Assembly: GCA_000715855.1 (NCBI GenBank)
Contig: KL571344.1
Span: 5,205 to 12,341 of the forward strand
Length of the DNA stretch: 7,137 nucleotides
Direction of reading: 5' to 3'
Origin: Actinoplanes liguriensis
Lineage (GTDB): Bacteria > Actinomycetota > Actinomycetes > Mycobacteriales > Micromonosporaceae
The first letter of the stretch is position 1, and every line of letters starts with the position of its first letter. Positions 1-5,505 of this stretch are shown piece by piece. The notes under the pieces are model-generated. The model was not told the DNA's origin. It saw only the letters and a program-made list of their open reading frames with translations, and made no database searches. The position numbers were made by a program, and so were the translations under genes.

Positions 1-1
1 G

Positions 2-736
2 CTCGGGACCGGTCTGTCCGTGCGGCTTCCCCGCCACACGGGCGCGATCGGGCAGGCGGCCAAGGAGTTGCGCCTGCTCCCGCGCCTCGCGCCGCACCTG
101 CCGCTGGCGATCCCGGAGCCCGTCGCCGTCGGCGAGCCCGGCTTCGGCTATCCGTGGGCCTGGGGCGTCTCCCGGTGGATGGACGGGACGGCGGCCCGCT
201 ACGAGGACCTGGGCGAGTCCGTCGACACGGCGCTACGGCTCGCCGAGTTCCTGACCGCGCTGCAGTCGGCCGACCTCACCGGGGCCGTCGAGCCGGACGA
301 TCCGCTCGCCGGCCTCGACGGAGAGGTGCGCGCCGCGATCGCCGGCCTCGCGGACGCGTTCGACGCGAAAGCGCTGCTCGCGGTCTGGGAGGAGGCCGTC
401 GCCGCGCCCGGCTGGGACCGGCCACCGGTCTGGTACCACGGCGACTTCCACACCGGCAACCTGCTGACCACGGACGGCACGGTCAGCGCCGTGATCGACT
501 TCGGTGGCCTGGGCCGCGGCGACCCGGCCCGCGACCTGATGATGGCGTTCACGCTGCTCGACGGGAAAGCGCGCGACGCGTTCCGTGAGGCGCTCGGCGC
601 CGACGACGCCACCTGGGCGCGGGGGAGGGGACGGTCGCTGATCGGCGGGGTGTTCGCCTACCGCGCCTACGCCGCCACCAACCCGTGGGTGAAGGCGCAG
701 ACCACCCGGCAACTCACCGCGGTCCTCTCCGCCTGA
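2..736 (+). CDS. Aminoglycoside phosphotransferase (APH)-family kinase, 5'-truncated
   Basis: The APH fold transfers phosphate from ATP to a small-molecule hydroxyl; the substrate here cannot be read, and many actinobacterial members have no proven antibiotic target. The frame is open from base 2 (LGTGLS, then VRLPRHTGAIGQAAKE), which matches the start of the family's N-lobe rather than a gene start. The first in-frame GTG, at base 20, falls inside that conserved stretch, so I treat the gene as cut by the window edge, missing roughly 50-60 residues by comparison with the usual length near 290-300. Counting from that GTG as residue 1, the catalytic loop HGDFHTGN is at 140-147 (catalytic Asp142, Asn147) and the metal-binding motif IDFGGLGRGDPARDL at 159-173 (Asp160). 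The C-terminal region (FAYRAYAATNPW) also fits the family. The gene ends in TGA and converges on the uppP remnant. The fold is secure; resistance activity is not implied. Confidence 0.88.
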   Translation, partial: LGTGLSVRLPRHTGAIGQAAKELRLLPRLAPHLPLAIPEPVAVGEPGFGYPWAWGVSRWMDGTAARYEDLGESVDTALRLAEFLTALQSADLTGAVEPDDPLAGLDGEVRAAIAGLADAFDAKALLAVWEEAVAAPGWDRPPVWYHGDFHTGNLLTTDGTVSAVIDFGGLGRGDPARDLMMAFTLLDGKARDAFREALGADDATWARGRGRSLIGGVFAYRAYAATNPWVKAQTTRQLTAVLSA

Positions 737-801
737 GGCCCGAGCTTGCCGCCTGTCTTCTTCGTCCTGGCCCTCGCGGTGGCGGGCCGCAGCCGAGCCG
801 G

Positions 802-900
802 TCAGGTCAGCCCGAACCAGGCCAATCCAGCGAGGCCGGTGACCACGCAGTAGATCGCGAAAGGGTTCAGCGTCCGGGTCTCGAAATACCGGGTCAAGAA
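802..900 (-). pseudogene. uppP: Orphan C-terminal tail of undecaprenyl-diphosphatase (UppP/BacA)
   Basis: Reading the minus strand from 900 down to a TGA at 804-802 gives about 32 residues: FLTRYFETRTLNPFAIYC followed by VVTGLAGLAWFGLT. This resembles the end of UppP, the membrane enzyme that dephosphorylates undecaprenyl pyrophosphate for cell-wall lipid recycling: an FL-RYF segment, a PFAIYC-type motif and a last hydrophobic helix ending near the C-terminus. Upstream of 900 the same frame becomes a His/Asp/Arg-rich string (HRDGD-type), which is typical of a non-coding shadow frame, so the rest of the roughly 270-residue enzyme is absent. There is no start codon or RBS, and it should not give a functional protein. 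The family call rests on remembered motif similarity over a short stretch; it could be another small membrane protein's tail. Confidence 0.5.
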
Positions 901-1274
901 ACGGTTGCGGCGGTGCAGGCGGTCAGCGCGGTGATCGTGCCGGTGCCGCCGGTCGCCGTGATCGGGATCGTGGTGGCGGGCCTGAGCATCGGGGAGCAGG
1001 CCGCCGCGGTCGCAGCCGGCGAGACGGTCACAGCCGGAGACACCGTGACGGTGACGGGCAGGCCGGCCGGCGTGGCCGCGACGGGGTGATAGGCGCCGGG
1101 CGCTGCCCGGGCCGGCGCGACACTCGGTGCGACGGCGGAACCGTGGTTGTACCAGGCCGCGGCGAGCGGCGGTGCGGCCGCAAGAGCCCAGCTCAGCCGC
1201 TGGCGGTCAGCGCGAGCGCGCAAGCACAGATCAGTCCCCGATGATCAGCGCATGCGCGGGCACTACGGCGTGGC
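901..1274. other. Gene-poor stretch with no assignable gene
   Basis: This stretch lies between the uppP tail and the TSUP gene and holds no gene I can recognise. An open frame on the minus strand (TTG start at 1223, stop at 894) would give 109 residues with a weak hydrophobic N-terminus and a Thr/Val/Ala-rich body (repeated TVSPA). The plus frame ending at 1089 gives VAAGETVTAGDTVTVTG. The two frames share the same wobble positions, so high GC3 does not say which, if either, is coding. No ribosome binding site, conserved motif or RNA gene is evident. Confidence 0.4.
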
Positions 1275-1298
1275 TCAGCCGCTGACGATCAGGACGAG
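1191..1298. repeat. Imperfect 26-bp direct repeat, two copies 82 bp apart
   Basis: Copies at 1191-1216 and 1273-1298 match at 22 of 26 positions, including the exact 12-mer GCTCAGCCGCTG. On the minus strand each copy ends an open frame with a TGA at the same place: LALTASG in the outer copy and LVLIVSG, the end of the TSUP protein, in the inner copy. A small tandem duplication or decayed second copy of the TSUP 3' end would explain it, but chance similarity in GC-rich DNA is possible. Confidence 0.4.
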
Positions 1299-1991
1299 GG
1301 TGGCGGCGACCAGTCCGATCTCGACCAGCAGGACGAACAGGCGGTCGCTGACCCGGCCGAGGGTTTTGCGGCCGGCCCAGGCGCCGGCCAGCGTCGCCGG
1401 GGTCAGCACCAGCCCGAGCAGCAGCACCCGCCGCGTCAGCAGGTCACCGGCGCCGTAGACGGTGAGTTTGGTCAGGTGCATGAGCAGGGCGCAGGCCGCC
1501 TCCGTCCCGATGTAGGCGGACCGCGTCAACCCGGCGGCCAGGAAGAACGGCGCGGTCAGCGGCCCCACCGAGCCCAGCAGCGCGGACCCGAGCCCGGAGG
1601 CGGCACCGACCACGGTGAACGCGCGCGGGCCGGGCGCCCGGGGATGCGGTCGCAACCGTCGCCACACCACCGTGACCAGCAGGAACACGCCGAGCAGGCG
1701 TTGGAGGCCGGCCATCGGGGCGTGCGCGAGCAGCAGCCCACCGGCGACCGCGCACGGGATCGCGCCGACGGCGAACCGCCCGATGATCGACCGGCGCAGG
1801 TCGTGCCGGTTGAGCCACACCCGGGAGCCGTTGCTGGCCAGCTGGGTGAGGGTCAGCATCGGCACGGCCGCCCGCAGGCCGAACAGTCCGGTGAAGACCG
1901 GGAGCAGCAGCACCCCGCCGCCGAACCCGGCCACAGCGGACAGCCAGGCCAGCGCGAACGCCGCCGCGGACGCCAGCCCCAAGGTGACCAC
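1275..1991 (-). CDS. TSUP (TauE/SafE) family membrane transporter
   Basis: The family exports small anions and organosulfur compounds (sulfite, sulfoacetate, sulfolactate and others) across the cytoplasmic membrane; the substrate here is unknown. The 238-residue product has the family's duplicated helix-bundle layout. The first half starts with hydrophobic helices and the GFGGG motif at 22-26, followed by PVF and a conserved MLTLTQLASNGSRV at 45-58. A basic linker lies at 111-123 (RRLRPHPRAPGPR). The second half begins with GLGSALLGSVGPLTAPFF at 133-150 and IGTEA at 161-165, then HLTKLTVYG at 172-180. The frame is open far upstream, to 2339, but that part is Arg/Asp-rich and antisense to the SUKH gene. 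The GTG at 1991 is the first plausible start, giving a normal family length. No Shine-Dalgarno precedes it, but a TATATT box sits 7 bases upstream, suggesting leaderless translation. Confidence 0.88.
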   Translation of the reverse strand: MVTLGLASAAAFALAWLSAVAGFGGGVLLLPVFTGLFGLRAAVPMLTLTQLASNGSRVWLNRHDLRRSIIGRFAVGAIPCAVAGGLLLAHAPMAGLQRLLGVFLLVTVVWRRLRPHPRAPGPRAFTVVGAASGLGSALLGSVGPLTAPFFLAAGLTRSAYIGTEAACALLMHLTKLTVYGAGDLLTRRVLLLGLVLTPATLAGAWAGRKTLGRVSDRLFVLLVEIGLVAATLVLIVSG

Positions 1992-1998
1992 GCCGCGA

Positions 1999-2006
1999 AA
2001 TATAGT
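1999..2006. promoter_or_regulatory. Overlapping divergent -10 boxes
   Basis: An AT-rich island in very GC-rich DNA reads TATATT on the minus strand (2004-1999) and TATAGT on the plus strand (2001-2006). Both are close to the TATAAT consensus. The minus box is 7 bases from the GTG at 1991, placing the transcript start on or next to the start codon, so the TSUP mRNA is probably leaderless. The plus box would start a transcript near 2013 with a leader of about 45 bases containing AGGAGG at 2038-2043. Matching -35 elements are weak. Because the boxes overlap, the two promoters cannot both be fully occupied at once. Confidence 0.5.
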
Positions 2007-2010
2007 CAGC

Positions 2011-2033
2011 GTGATCTCGTCACACCCAGTGAC
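2011..2033. promoter_or_regulatory. Candidate operator: overlapping GTGA/TCAC inverted repeats
   Basis: GTGA (2011-2014), TCAC (2020-2023) and GTGA (2029-2032) are spaced 9 bases apart. They form GTCAC-N5-GTGAC at 2019-2033 and GTGA-N5-TCAC at 2011-2023. The element covers the -35 position of the TSUP promoter and lies just after the predicted plus-strand transcript start, a suitable place for a regulator of both genes. The arms are short, so this could be chance. Confidence 0.3.
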
Positions 2034-2057
2034 ACGTAGGAGGGAAAGGCGGACGGC

Positions 2058-2564
2058 GTGGATGACGCGTGGATCGAGCGGTGGGGCGCGGACATGCGCG
2101 CGGGCATCGCCACGCTCCTGAGCACGTTCGCGTCGCGGTTCGGATTCCCGCCCGGCGAGCACGACATCGGCGGCCCGGCGACCGCGGCAGAGCTCGCCGG
2201 CCTGGCCGAGCTGCACGGCGACGCGCTGCCGGCCGATCTGCCGGCTTTCCACCGGGTCGTGGCGGAGGTGCAGTTGCCGGACGTCGGCAACGGCTACTGG
2301 ATCCACCGTCCACCGCTGCCGGGTGAGGATCCGGGCCATCCGCGCCTGCTGACCGACGGCCGGGCGGTGGTCGTGTTCGGCTCCGACGGCGGCGGAGCGC
2401 TGTTCGCCCTGGCCGGCGGATCGGGCTCGCCGGTTCTCCGGTTGTCGGGCGGCACCCTGCTCGGCGGCGTGTATGAAGCCGGCTGCGCCACCGTGATGGC
2501 CGCGAACCTGCAGGACTTCCTGACCTTCCTGCGTCGCGAGGTCACCGCATTCGTCGCGTCATAG
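2058..2564 (+). CDS. SUKH/SMI1-KNR4-like domain protein
   Basis: This is a 168-residue soluble protein with no signal peptide or membrane helix. After an N-terminal helix (1-28), residues 41-80 read as the SUKH entry helix and loop: PATAAELAGLAELHG, then LPADLPAFHRVVAEVQLP and a GNGYW turn at 77-81. The core follows, with VVVFGSDGGGALFAL at 104-118, PVLRLSGG at 125-132 and a C-terminal helix AANLQDFLTFLRREV at 148-162. These match the general SMI1/KNR4 pattern (a strand ending in GSDGGG, then a strand, then a DFL helix). In bacteria many SUKH proteins are immunity proteins against contact-dependent toxins, but no toxin gene is in this window, so that role is not supported here. The GTG at 2058 is preceded by AGGAGG at 2038-2043 (14 bases away, long) and AAAGGCGG closer in. 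It is divergent from the TSUP gene and convergent with the ROK gene, 23 bases away. The domain call is from pattern recognition only. Confidence 0.72.
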   Translation: MDDAWIERWGADMRAGIATLLSTFASRFGFPPGEHDIGGPATAAELAGLAELHGDALPADLPAFHRVVAEVQLPDVGNGYWIHRPPLPGEDPGHPRLLTDGRAVVVFGSDGGGALFALAGGSGSPVLRLSGGTLLGGVYEAGCATVMAANLQDFLTFLRREVTAFVAS

Positions 2565-2587
2565 CCCCCTGCTGGACCAGTGGCTGA

Positions 2588-3730
2588 TCATCGGTGCTGG
2601 GTGGAGGCGCGCCAGAGTGTGGTGGCGCCGTCGATGACCGCGTCCTCCTGCGGGCGGCCGGGCGTCACGGTCAGTGCGGTGCGGATCCGGGTGGGCAGGG
2701 TGCGGGTGAAGGCGTCCCGCAACCCCTCCAGCACGGCGACGGTTGCCGGGCCGAGGACCGGGTCGAGGACGAGTGCCCGGGGGTTGATCATCAGGAGGCT
2801 GCCGGCGATCGCGGTTCCGGCGGTGCGGCCCAGGTCGGCGAGGACGCGGCGGACCGCGGGTTCGCCCTGGGCGGCGAGGGCGATGACGTCGAACAGGCCG
2901 AGGTCGTCGCCGTAGCGGGGGCGCAGCACGCCGAGCAGGTGCCGCGCGTTCGCGACGGTGCCCAGGCAGCCGCGTGCGCCGCAGGCACACAACACCCCGT
3001 GCGGGTCGACGTGCACGTGCCCGAGTTCGCCGGCGGCGCCCTGCGCACCCCGCACGATGCGGCCCTCGATGACGACCGCGCTCGCGACGATGTCGCCCAG
3101 CCGCAGGTAGATGAGGCTGTCGACACCGTCCGCCTCGCCGAGCGCGGCCAGGTTGATCAGGTTCTCCACGATCGCCGGGACGCCGAGGCGTGCGGTCAGG
3201 GCCGCGGCGAGGTCGGTGTGGATCCAGGCCGGGTATTCCGCGATCCCGTAGTAGCCCGGGACGCCGTCTTCGAGCAGCATCACGCCGTGGCCCTGACGGT
3301 AGGCCTGCGGGATGGCCAGCACGACACCGTCGACCGCCGCGCCGAGCCGGCCGGCGACCTCGGCGGGGAGGTCCGGGCAGGTCCACCACCGGAACGGCGT
3401 GCGGGTGACCGGCCCGGCCCGGCTGCCGTCCGCGCGGACGCGGCAGATCGCGAGGTCCTCGTGGGTCACCACGACGACGGCGATCACCTGCGGTGATCCG
3501 GGAAGGGCGAAGACTTTCCCGGTACGGCCGGGGCGGCCCGCAGCCGCGGGGGCGTGCGTCACGAGTCCACGGGCCAGCAACCGGGTGGTGGCGCCACTGA
3601 TCGTGCGCAGCGGAAGCCCGGACAACTCGGTCAGCCGCGCCCGGGACAGCGGGCCGTGCGCGCCGAGCAACTGCAGCACCTGGCGCTCGGATGCGCGTGG
3701 CGCGCCGACCGCCGCGGTCGGAGCCGCCAC
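2588..3730 (-). CDS. ROK-family transcriptional repressor
   Basis: This is a sugar-responsive DNA-binding protein of the NagC/Mlc/XylR type. With the GTG at 3730 as start, the product is 380 residues, the normal length for the family; the upstream open frame is Pro/Ser/Arg-rich and unlike the family. A winged helix-turn-helix covers about 14-57 (SERQVLQLLGAHGPLSRARL, then LPLRTISGATTRLLARGLV). The ROK domain follows. Its signature starts with GELGH at 234-238, and the zinc site is visible as His238, Cys248, Cys250 and Cys255 (CACGARGC). The usual Glu after GCL is Gly257. The kinase catalytic Asp of the END motif is replaced (ENL, Leu191) and no DxGGT ATP-binding loop is seen near residue 82, so sugar-kinase activity is unlikely. 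It is divergent from the GH106-like glycosidase remnants, the usual arrangement for a local repressor, so an oligosaccharide or monosaccharide effector is inferred. The intergenic DNA expected between them is missing. Confidence 0.88.
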   Translation of the reverse strand: MAAPTAAVGAPRASERQVLQLLGAHGPLSRARLTELSGLPLRTISGATTRLLARGLVTHAPAAAGRPGRTGKVFALPGSPQVIAVVVVTHEDLAICRVRADGSRAGPVTRTPFRWWTCPDLPAEVAGRLGAAVDGVVLAIPQAYRQGHGVMLLEDGVPGYYGIAEYPAWIHTDLAAALTARLGVPAIVENLINLAALGEADGVDSLIYLRLGDIVASAVVIEGRIVRGAQGAAGELGHVHVDPHGVLCACGARGCLGTVANARHLLGVLRPRYGDDLGLFDVIALAAQGEPAVRRVLADLGRTAGTAIAGSLLMINPRALVLDPVLGPATVAVLEGLRDAFTRTLPTRIRTALTVTPGRPQEDAVIDGATTLWRASTQHR

Positions 3731-3740
3731 CGGCGCCGAA

Positions 3741-3836
3741 GCCGCCCCCGACCTGTCCGCGCTCGGCGTGCTGCGCGCGCCCGAGGTCACGTCGGCGCTG
3801 AAGGGCCTGCTCGACGGCTTCCGCAAGCCGCCACCT
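3741..3836 (+). pseudogene. N-terminal remnant of the GH106-like glycosidase
   Basis: In this frame the plus strand reads [20 protein letters not shown] then [10 protein letters not shown], with nearly all codons ending in G or C. The L...GFRxPP pattern is how many secreted GH106-type proteins begin, just before an ARPxxWWxW motif. Here the match stops at FRKPP (about 3833) and the glycosidase continues in another frame with its C-terminal region. Just upstream, AVGAATGAEA looks like the end of a signal peptide, but no start codon or basic n-region precedes it, and the sequence turns into the antisense of the ROK gene. The opposite strand shares the same wobble positions, so codon bias alone does not prove this frame. 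Confidence 0.4.
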
Positions 3837-3855
3837 GGGCGGCTCCGCGCACCGG

Positions 3856-4878
3856 ATGACGCTGCCGGTGCTGCGCAAGATCGCTGCCCTGGTCCAGGCG
3901 GGTGCGGCGATCTCGGGGGTACGGCCACAGGTCAGCCCCAGCCTCGGCGACGACGACGCGCAGTTCGCGGCGCTGGTCCGCAAGCTCTGGGGTGAGCAGG
4001 ACGAACAGGATCGCGTCGTCGGGTCCGGGCGCGTGTTCACCGGGATGCTGCCCGCCGAGGCGCTGTCGATCCTGGGCGTCGCCGAGGACTGGAGATACCC
4101 GTTCGACCAGGACGACCCGCTCGGCTGGATCCACCGGCGCACCGGCGACGCGGACATCTACTACGTGGTGAACCGGCGGGCGATCGCGACCACCGCCGCC
4201 GTCACGCTGCGGGCGATCGGCAAGGCCGTCGAGCTCTGGGATCCGGTCAGCGGCAGTGTCACGGCGGCCGGGTTCAGCACGGACAAGGGACGTACGGCGC
4301 TGACCGTGGAGCTCGGGCCGTCCGACTCGCGGTTCATCGTGATCGCGCACGGGCCGGCCGGGTCGCACACGGTGGCCGCGGCGAAACGCCGTACCGTCGC
4401 GGTCGCCGAAGGCGAATGGTCTGTCGCCTTCGAGCCGGGACGTGGCGCGCCCGGCTCGGTGACCCTGCCCTTCCTGCAGGATCTCACCGAGAACCCGGAG
4501 GCGGGGATCCGGTACTTCTCCGGGACCGCGAGCTACACCCGTTCCTGGACCGTGCCGGCCGGCCGGGGCCCGGGTCGCGTCTGGCTCGACCTGGGGGAGG
4601 TGCACGACATCGCGCAGGTGATCGTGAACGGCGCGGACGCCGGGACCGTGTGGCGCGCGCCCTACCGGGTGGACGTCACCGACGCGATCCGGACCGGCGC
4701 CAACCGGATCGAGGTGCGGGTGACCAACAGCTGGTACAACCGCATGGTCGGCGACCTGCAGCCGGGCGTGACGAGCCCGGTGACCGTCTCGGTCGGCATC
4801 CCGAACGGCATGACCGCCGCGAGCCCGCTCCAGCCGTCCGGCCTGCTCGGCCCGGTCCGCCTGGAGACCGTCGCCTGA
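3856..4878 (+). CDS. GH106-like glycosyl hydrolase (alpha-L-rhamnosidase type), C-terminal part only
   Basis: The 340 residues match the C-terminal third of large (often 800-1000 residue) GH106-type hydrolases, many of which release alpha-L-rhamnose from plant or microbial glycans. The frame already fits the family just before the ATG (GGSAHR from 3838), so the ATG at 3856 is probably an internal methionine, and it has no good ribosome binding site. [17 protein letters not shown] at 1-17 is the late alpha/beta segment. [17 protein letters not shown] at 91-107 is the most diagnostic motif, followed by VELWDPVSG at 125-133. A galactose-binding-like beta sandwich covers about 218-300 ([56 protein letters not shown]). 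The protein ends normally with [14 protein letters not shown]. The N-terminal barrel with the catalytic residues is absent, so no activity is expected. The family is fairly certain; whether the gene is really broken or the contig is mis-joined is open. Confidence 0.78.
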   Translation: MTLPVLRKIAALVQAGAAISGVRPQVSPSLGDDDAQFAALVRKLWGEQDEQDRVVGSGRVFTGMLPAEALSILGVAEDWRYPFDQDDPLGWIHRRTGDADIYYVVNRRAIATTAAVTLRAIGKAVELWDPVSGSVTAAGFSTDKGRTALTVELGPSDSRFIVIAHGPAGSHTVAAAKRRTVAVAEGEWSVAFEPGRGAPGSVTLPFLQDLTENPEAGIRYFSGTASYTRSWTVPAGRGPGRVWLDLGEVHDIAQVIVNGADAGTVWRAPYRVDVTDAIRTGANRIEVRVTNSWYNRMVGDLQPGVTSPVTVSVGIPNGMTAASPLQPSGLLGPVRLETVA

Positions 4879-4906
4879 CGCGGTTGCGCAGCGCGGGCCT
4901 CCGGAG

Positions 4907-4954
4907 TGGTACCGCGGTACCAGCGGCCGCGGCGAAGTGTCCACCGCGGTACCA
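4907..4954. promoter_or_regulatory. Candidate operator pair: perfect 16-bp palindrome plus a related site
   Basis: TGGTACCGCGGTACCA at 4907-4922 is a perfect palindrome. A second site at 4939-4954 shares the 12-mer ACCGCGGTACCA exactly but has a degenerate left arm (GTCC in place of TGGT). The centres are 32 bp apart, about three helical turns, so two bound dimers would lie on the same DNA face. The sites lie in the 141-base gap between the glycosidase stop and the ABC ATPase start, upstream of a possible -10, so they most likely control the ABC/kinase operon. The binding protein is not identifiable from this window; a TetR-, PadR- or GntR-type repressor would be usual. Confidence 0.6.
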
Positions 4955-4976
4955 GTGCCGGGGCCCGGCCGCCTCC

Positions 4977-4982
4977 TAGCGT
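4977..4982 (+). promoter_or_regulatory. Possible -10 box of the ABC transporter operon
   Basis: TAGCGT fits the loose actinobacterial TANNNT pattern and lies 37 bases before the ABC ATPase ATG, giving a leader of about 30 bases that carries the GGAAGAGG ribosome binding site (5006-5013). A -35 at normal spacing would fall at 4954-4959, at the edge of the second palindromic site, which would suit repression. No strong -35 is seen. An odd palindrome (GCCGGGGCCCGGC, 4957-4969) lies between them and may be only base composition. Confidence 0.3.
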
Positions 4983-5019
4983 TGATCTCACGAGGTCGGC
5001 ACCACGGAAGAGGCGGCAG

Positions 5020-5505
5020 ATGATAGAGGTACGCAGCGTCGTCAAGCGCTACGGCAGCAAGGTGGCCGTCGACGGCCTGAGCTTCGTGGCGGAGCCCGGG
5101 CAGGTGACCGGCTTCCTCGGCCCGAACGGCGCCGGCAAGTCGACCACCATGCGGATGATCGTCGGGCTGGACCGGCCGACGTCCGGGTCGGTGCTGGTCA
5201 ACGGCCGGCGGTACGCCGAGCACCACGCCCCGCTGCACGAGATCGGCGCGTTGCTGGAGGCCAAGGCGGTGCACCCGGGCCGTACGGCGGTCAGCCACCT
5301 GCTCGGGCTGGCCCGCACGCACGGCATCCCGCGCCGCCGGGTCGACGAGGTGATCGAGCTGGCCGGGCTGACCAAGGTGGCGAACCAGCGGGTCGGCGCG
5401 TTCTCCCTGGGCATGGGCCAGCGGCTGGGCATCGCGGCGGGGTGCGCAATCTGCTCGCCGGGCTGGCGGCGGAGGGCCGTACCGTCATGCTGTCCTCGCA
5501 TCTGA
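5020..5505 (+). CDS. ABC transporter ATP-binding protein, N-terminal half of a broken gene
   Basis: This is the nucleotide-binding subunit of an ABC-2 type exporter (BcrA/NatA/DrrA-like), working with the permease encoded next. The ATG at 5020 has a good ribosome binding site, GGAAGAGG, ending 6 bases upstream. The 140 in-frame residues include Walker A GPNGAGKST at 34-42, the subfamily segment ALLEAKAVHPGRTA at 77-90 (where other families have the Q-loop) and the ABC signature FSLGMGQRLGIA at 128-139. The sequence then breaks: after LGIAA (codon ending 5439) the expected LLGDP, Walker B (LxxDEP) and D-loop (NGLDPEG) are missing. The frame runs on through 21 unrelated residues to a stop at 5505, while the rest of the protein resumes in another frame at 5440-5442. 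A protein made from this sequence could not hydrolyse ATP. Confidence 0.85.
   Translation: MIEVRSVVKRYGSKVAVDGLSFVAEPGQVTGFLGPNGAGKSTTMRMIVGLDRPTSGSVLVNGRRYAEHHAPLHEIGALLEAKAVHPGRTAVSHLLGLARTHGIPRRRVDEVIELAGLTKVANQRVGAFSLGMGQRLGIAAGCAICSPGWRRRAVPSCCPRI

Noticed and set aside
20..736. Complete APH-family gene starting at GTG 20
   Set aside because: Conserved family sequence continues upstream in frame to the window edge, and this GTG codes for a Val in the N-lobe beta sheet.
769..788. GGCCC...GGGCC hairpin between the convergent APH gene and uppP tail as a terminator
   Set aside because: A 5-bp stem with a 10-base loop and no T-run is within expectation for DNA this GC-rich.
1992..2339. N-terminal extension of the TSUP protein to 354 residues
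   Set aside because: The extra residues are hydrophilic, Arg-rich and antisense to the SUKH-like gene; the family starts at the first membrane helix just after 1991.
2565..2587. Terminator between the convergent SUKH and ROK genes
   Set aside because: Only CTGG-A-CCAG is found in the 23-base gap; no usable stem-loop.
2559..4157. Long minus-strand open frame (532 residues) overlapping the ROK gene
   Set aside because: It covers the ROK gene in a different frame and is an Arg/Pro-rich shadow; the overlapping ROK frame carries all the family motifs.
3787..5322. Long minus-strand open frame (511 residues)
   Set aside because: Antisense to the glycosidase and ABC ATPase, which have clear motifs; its composition is His/Arg/Asp/Gly-rich with no recognisable domain.
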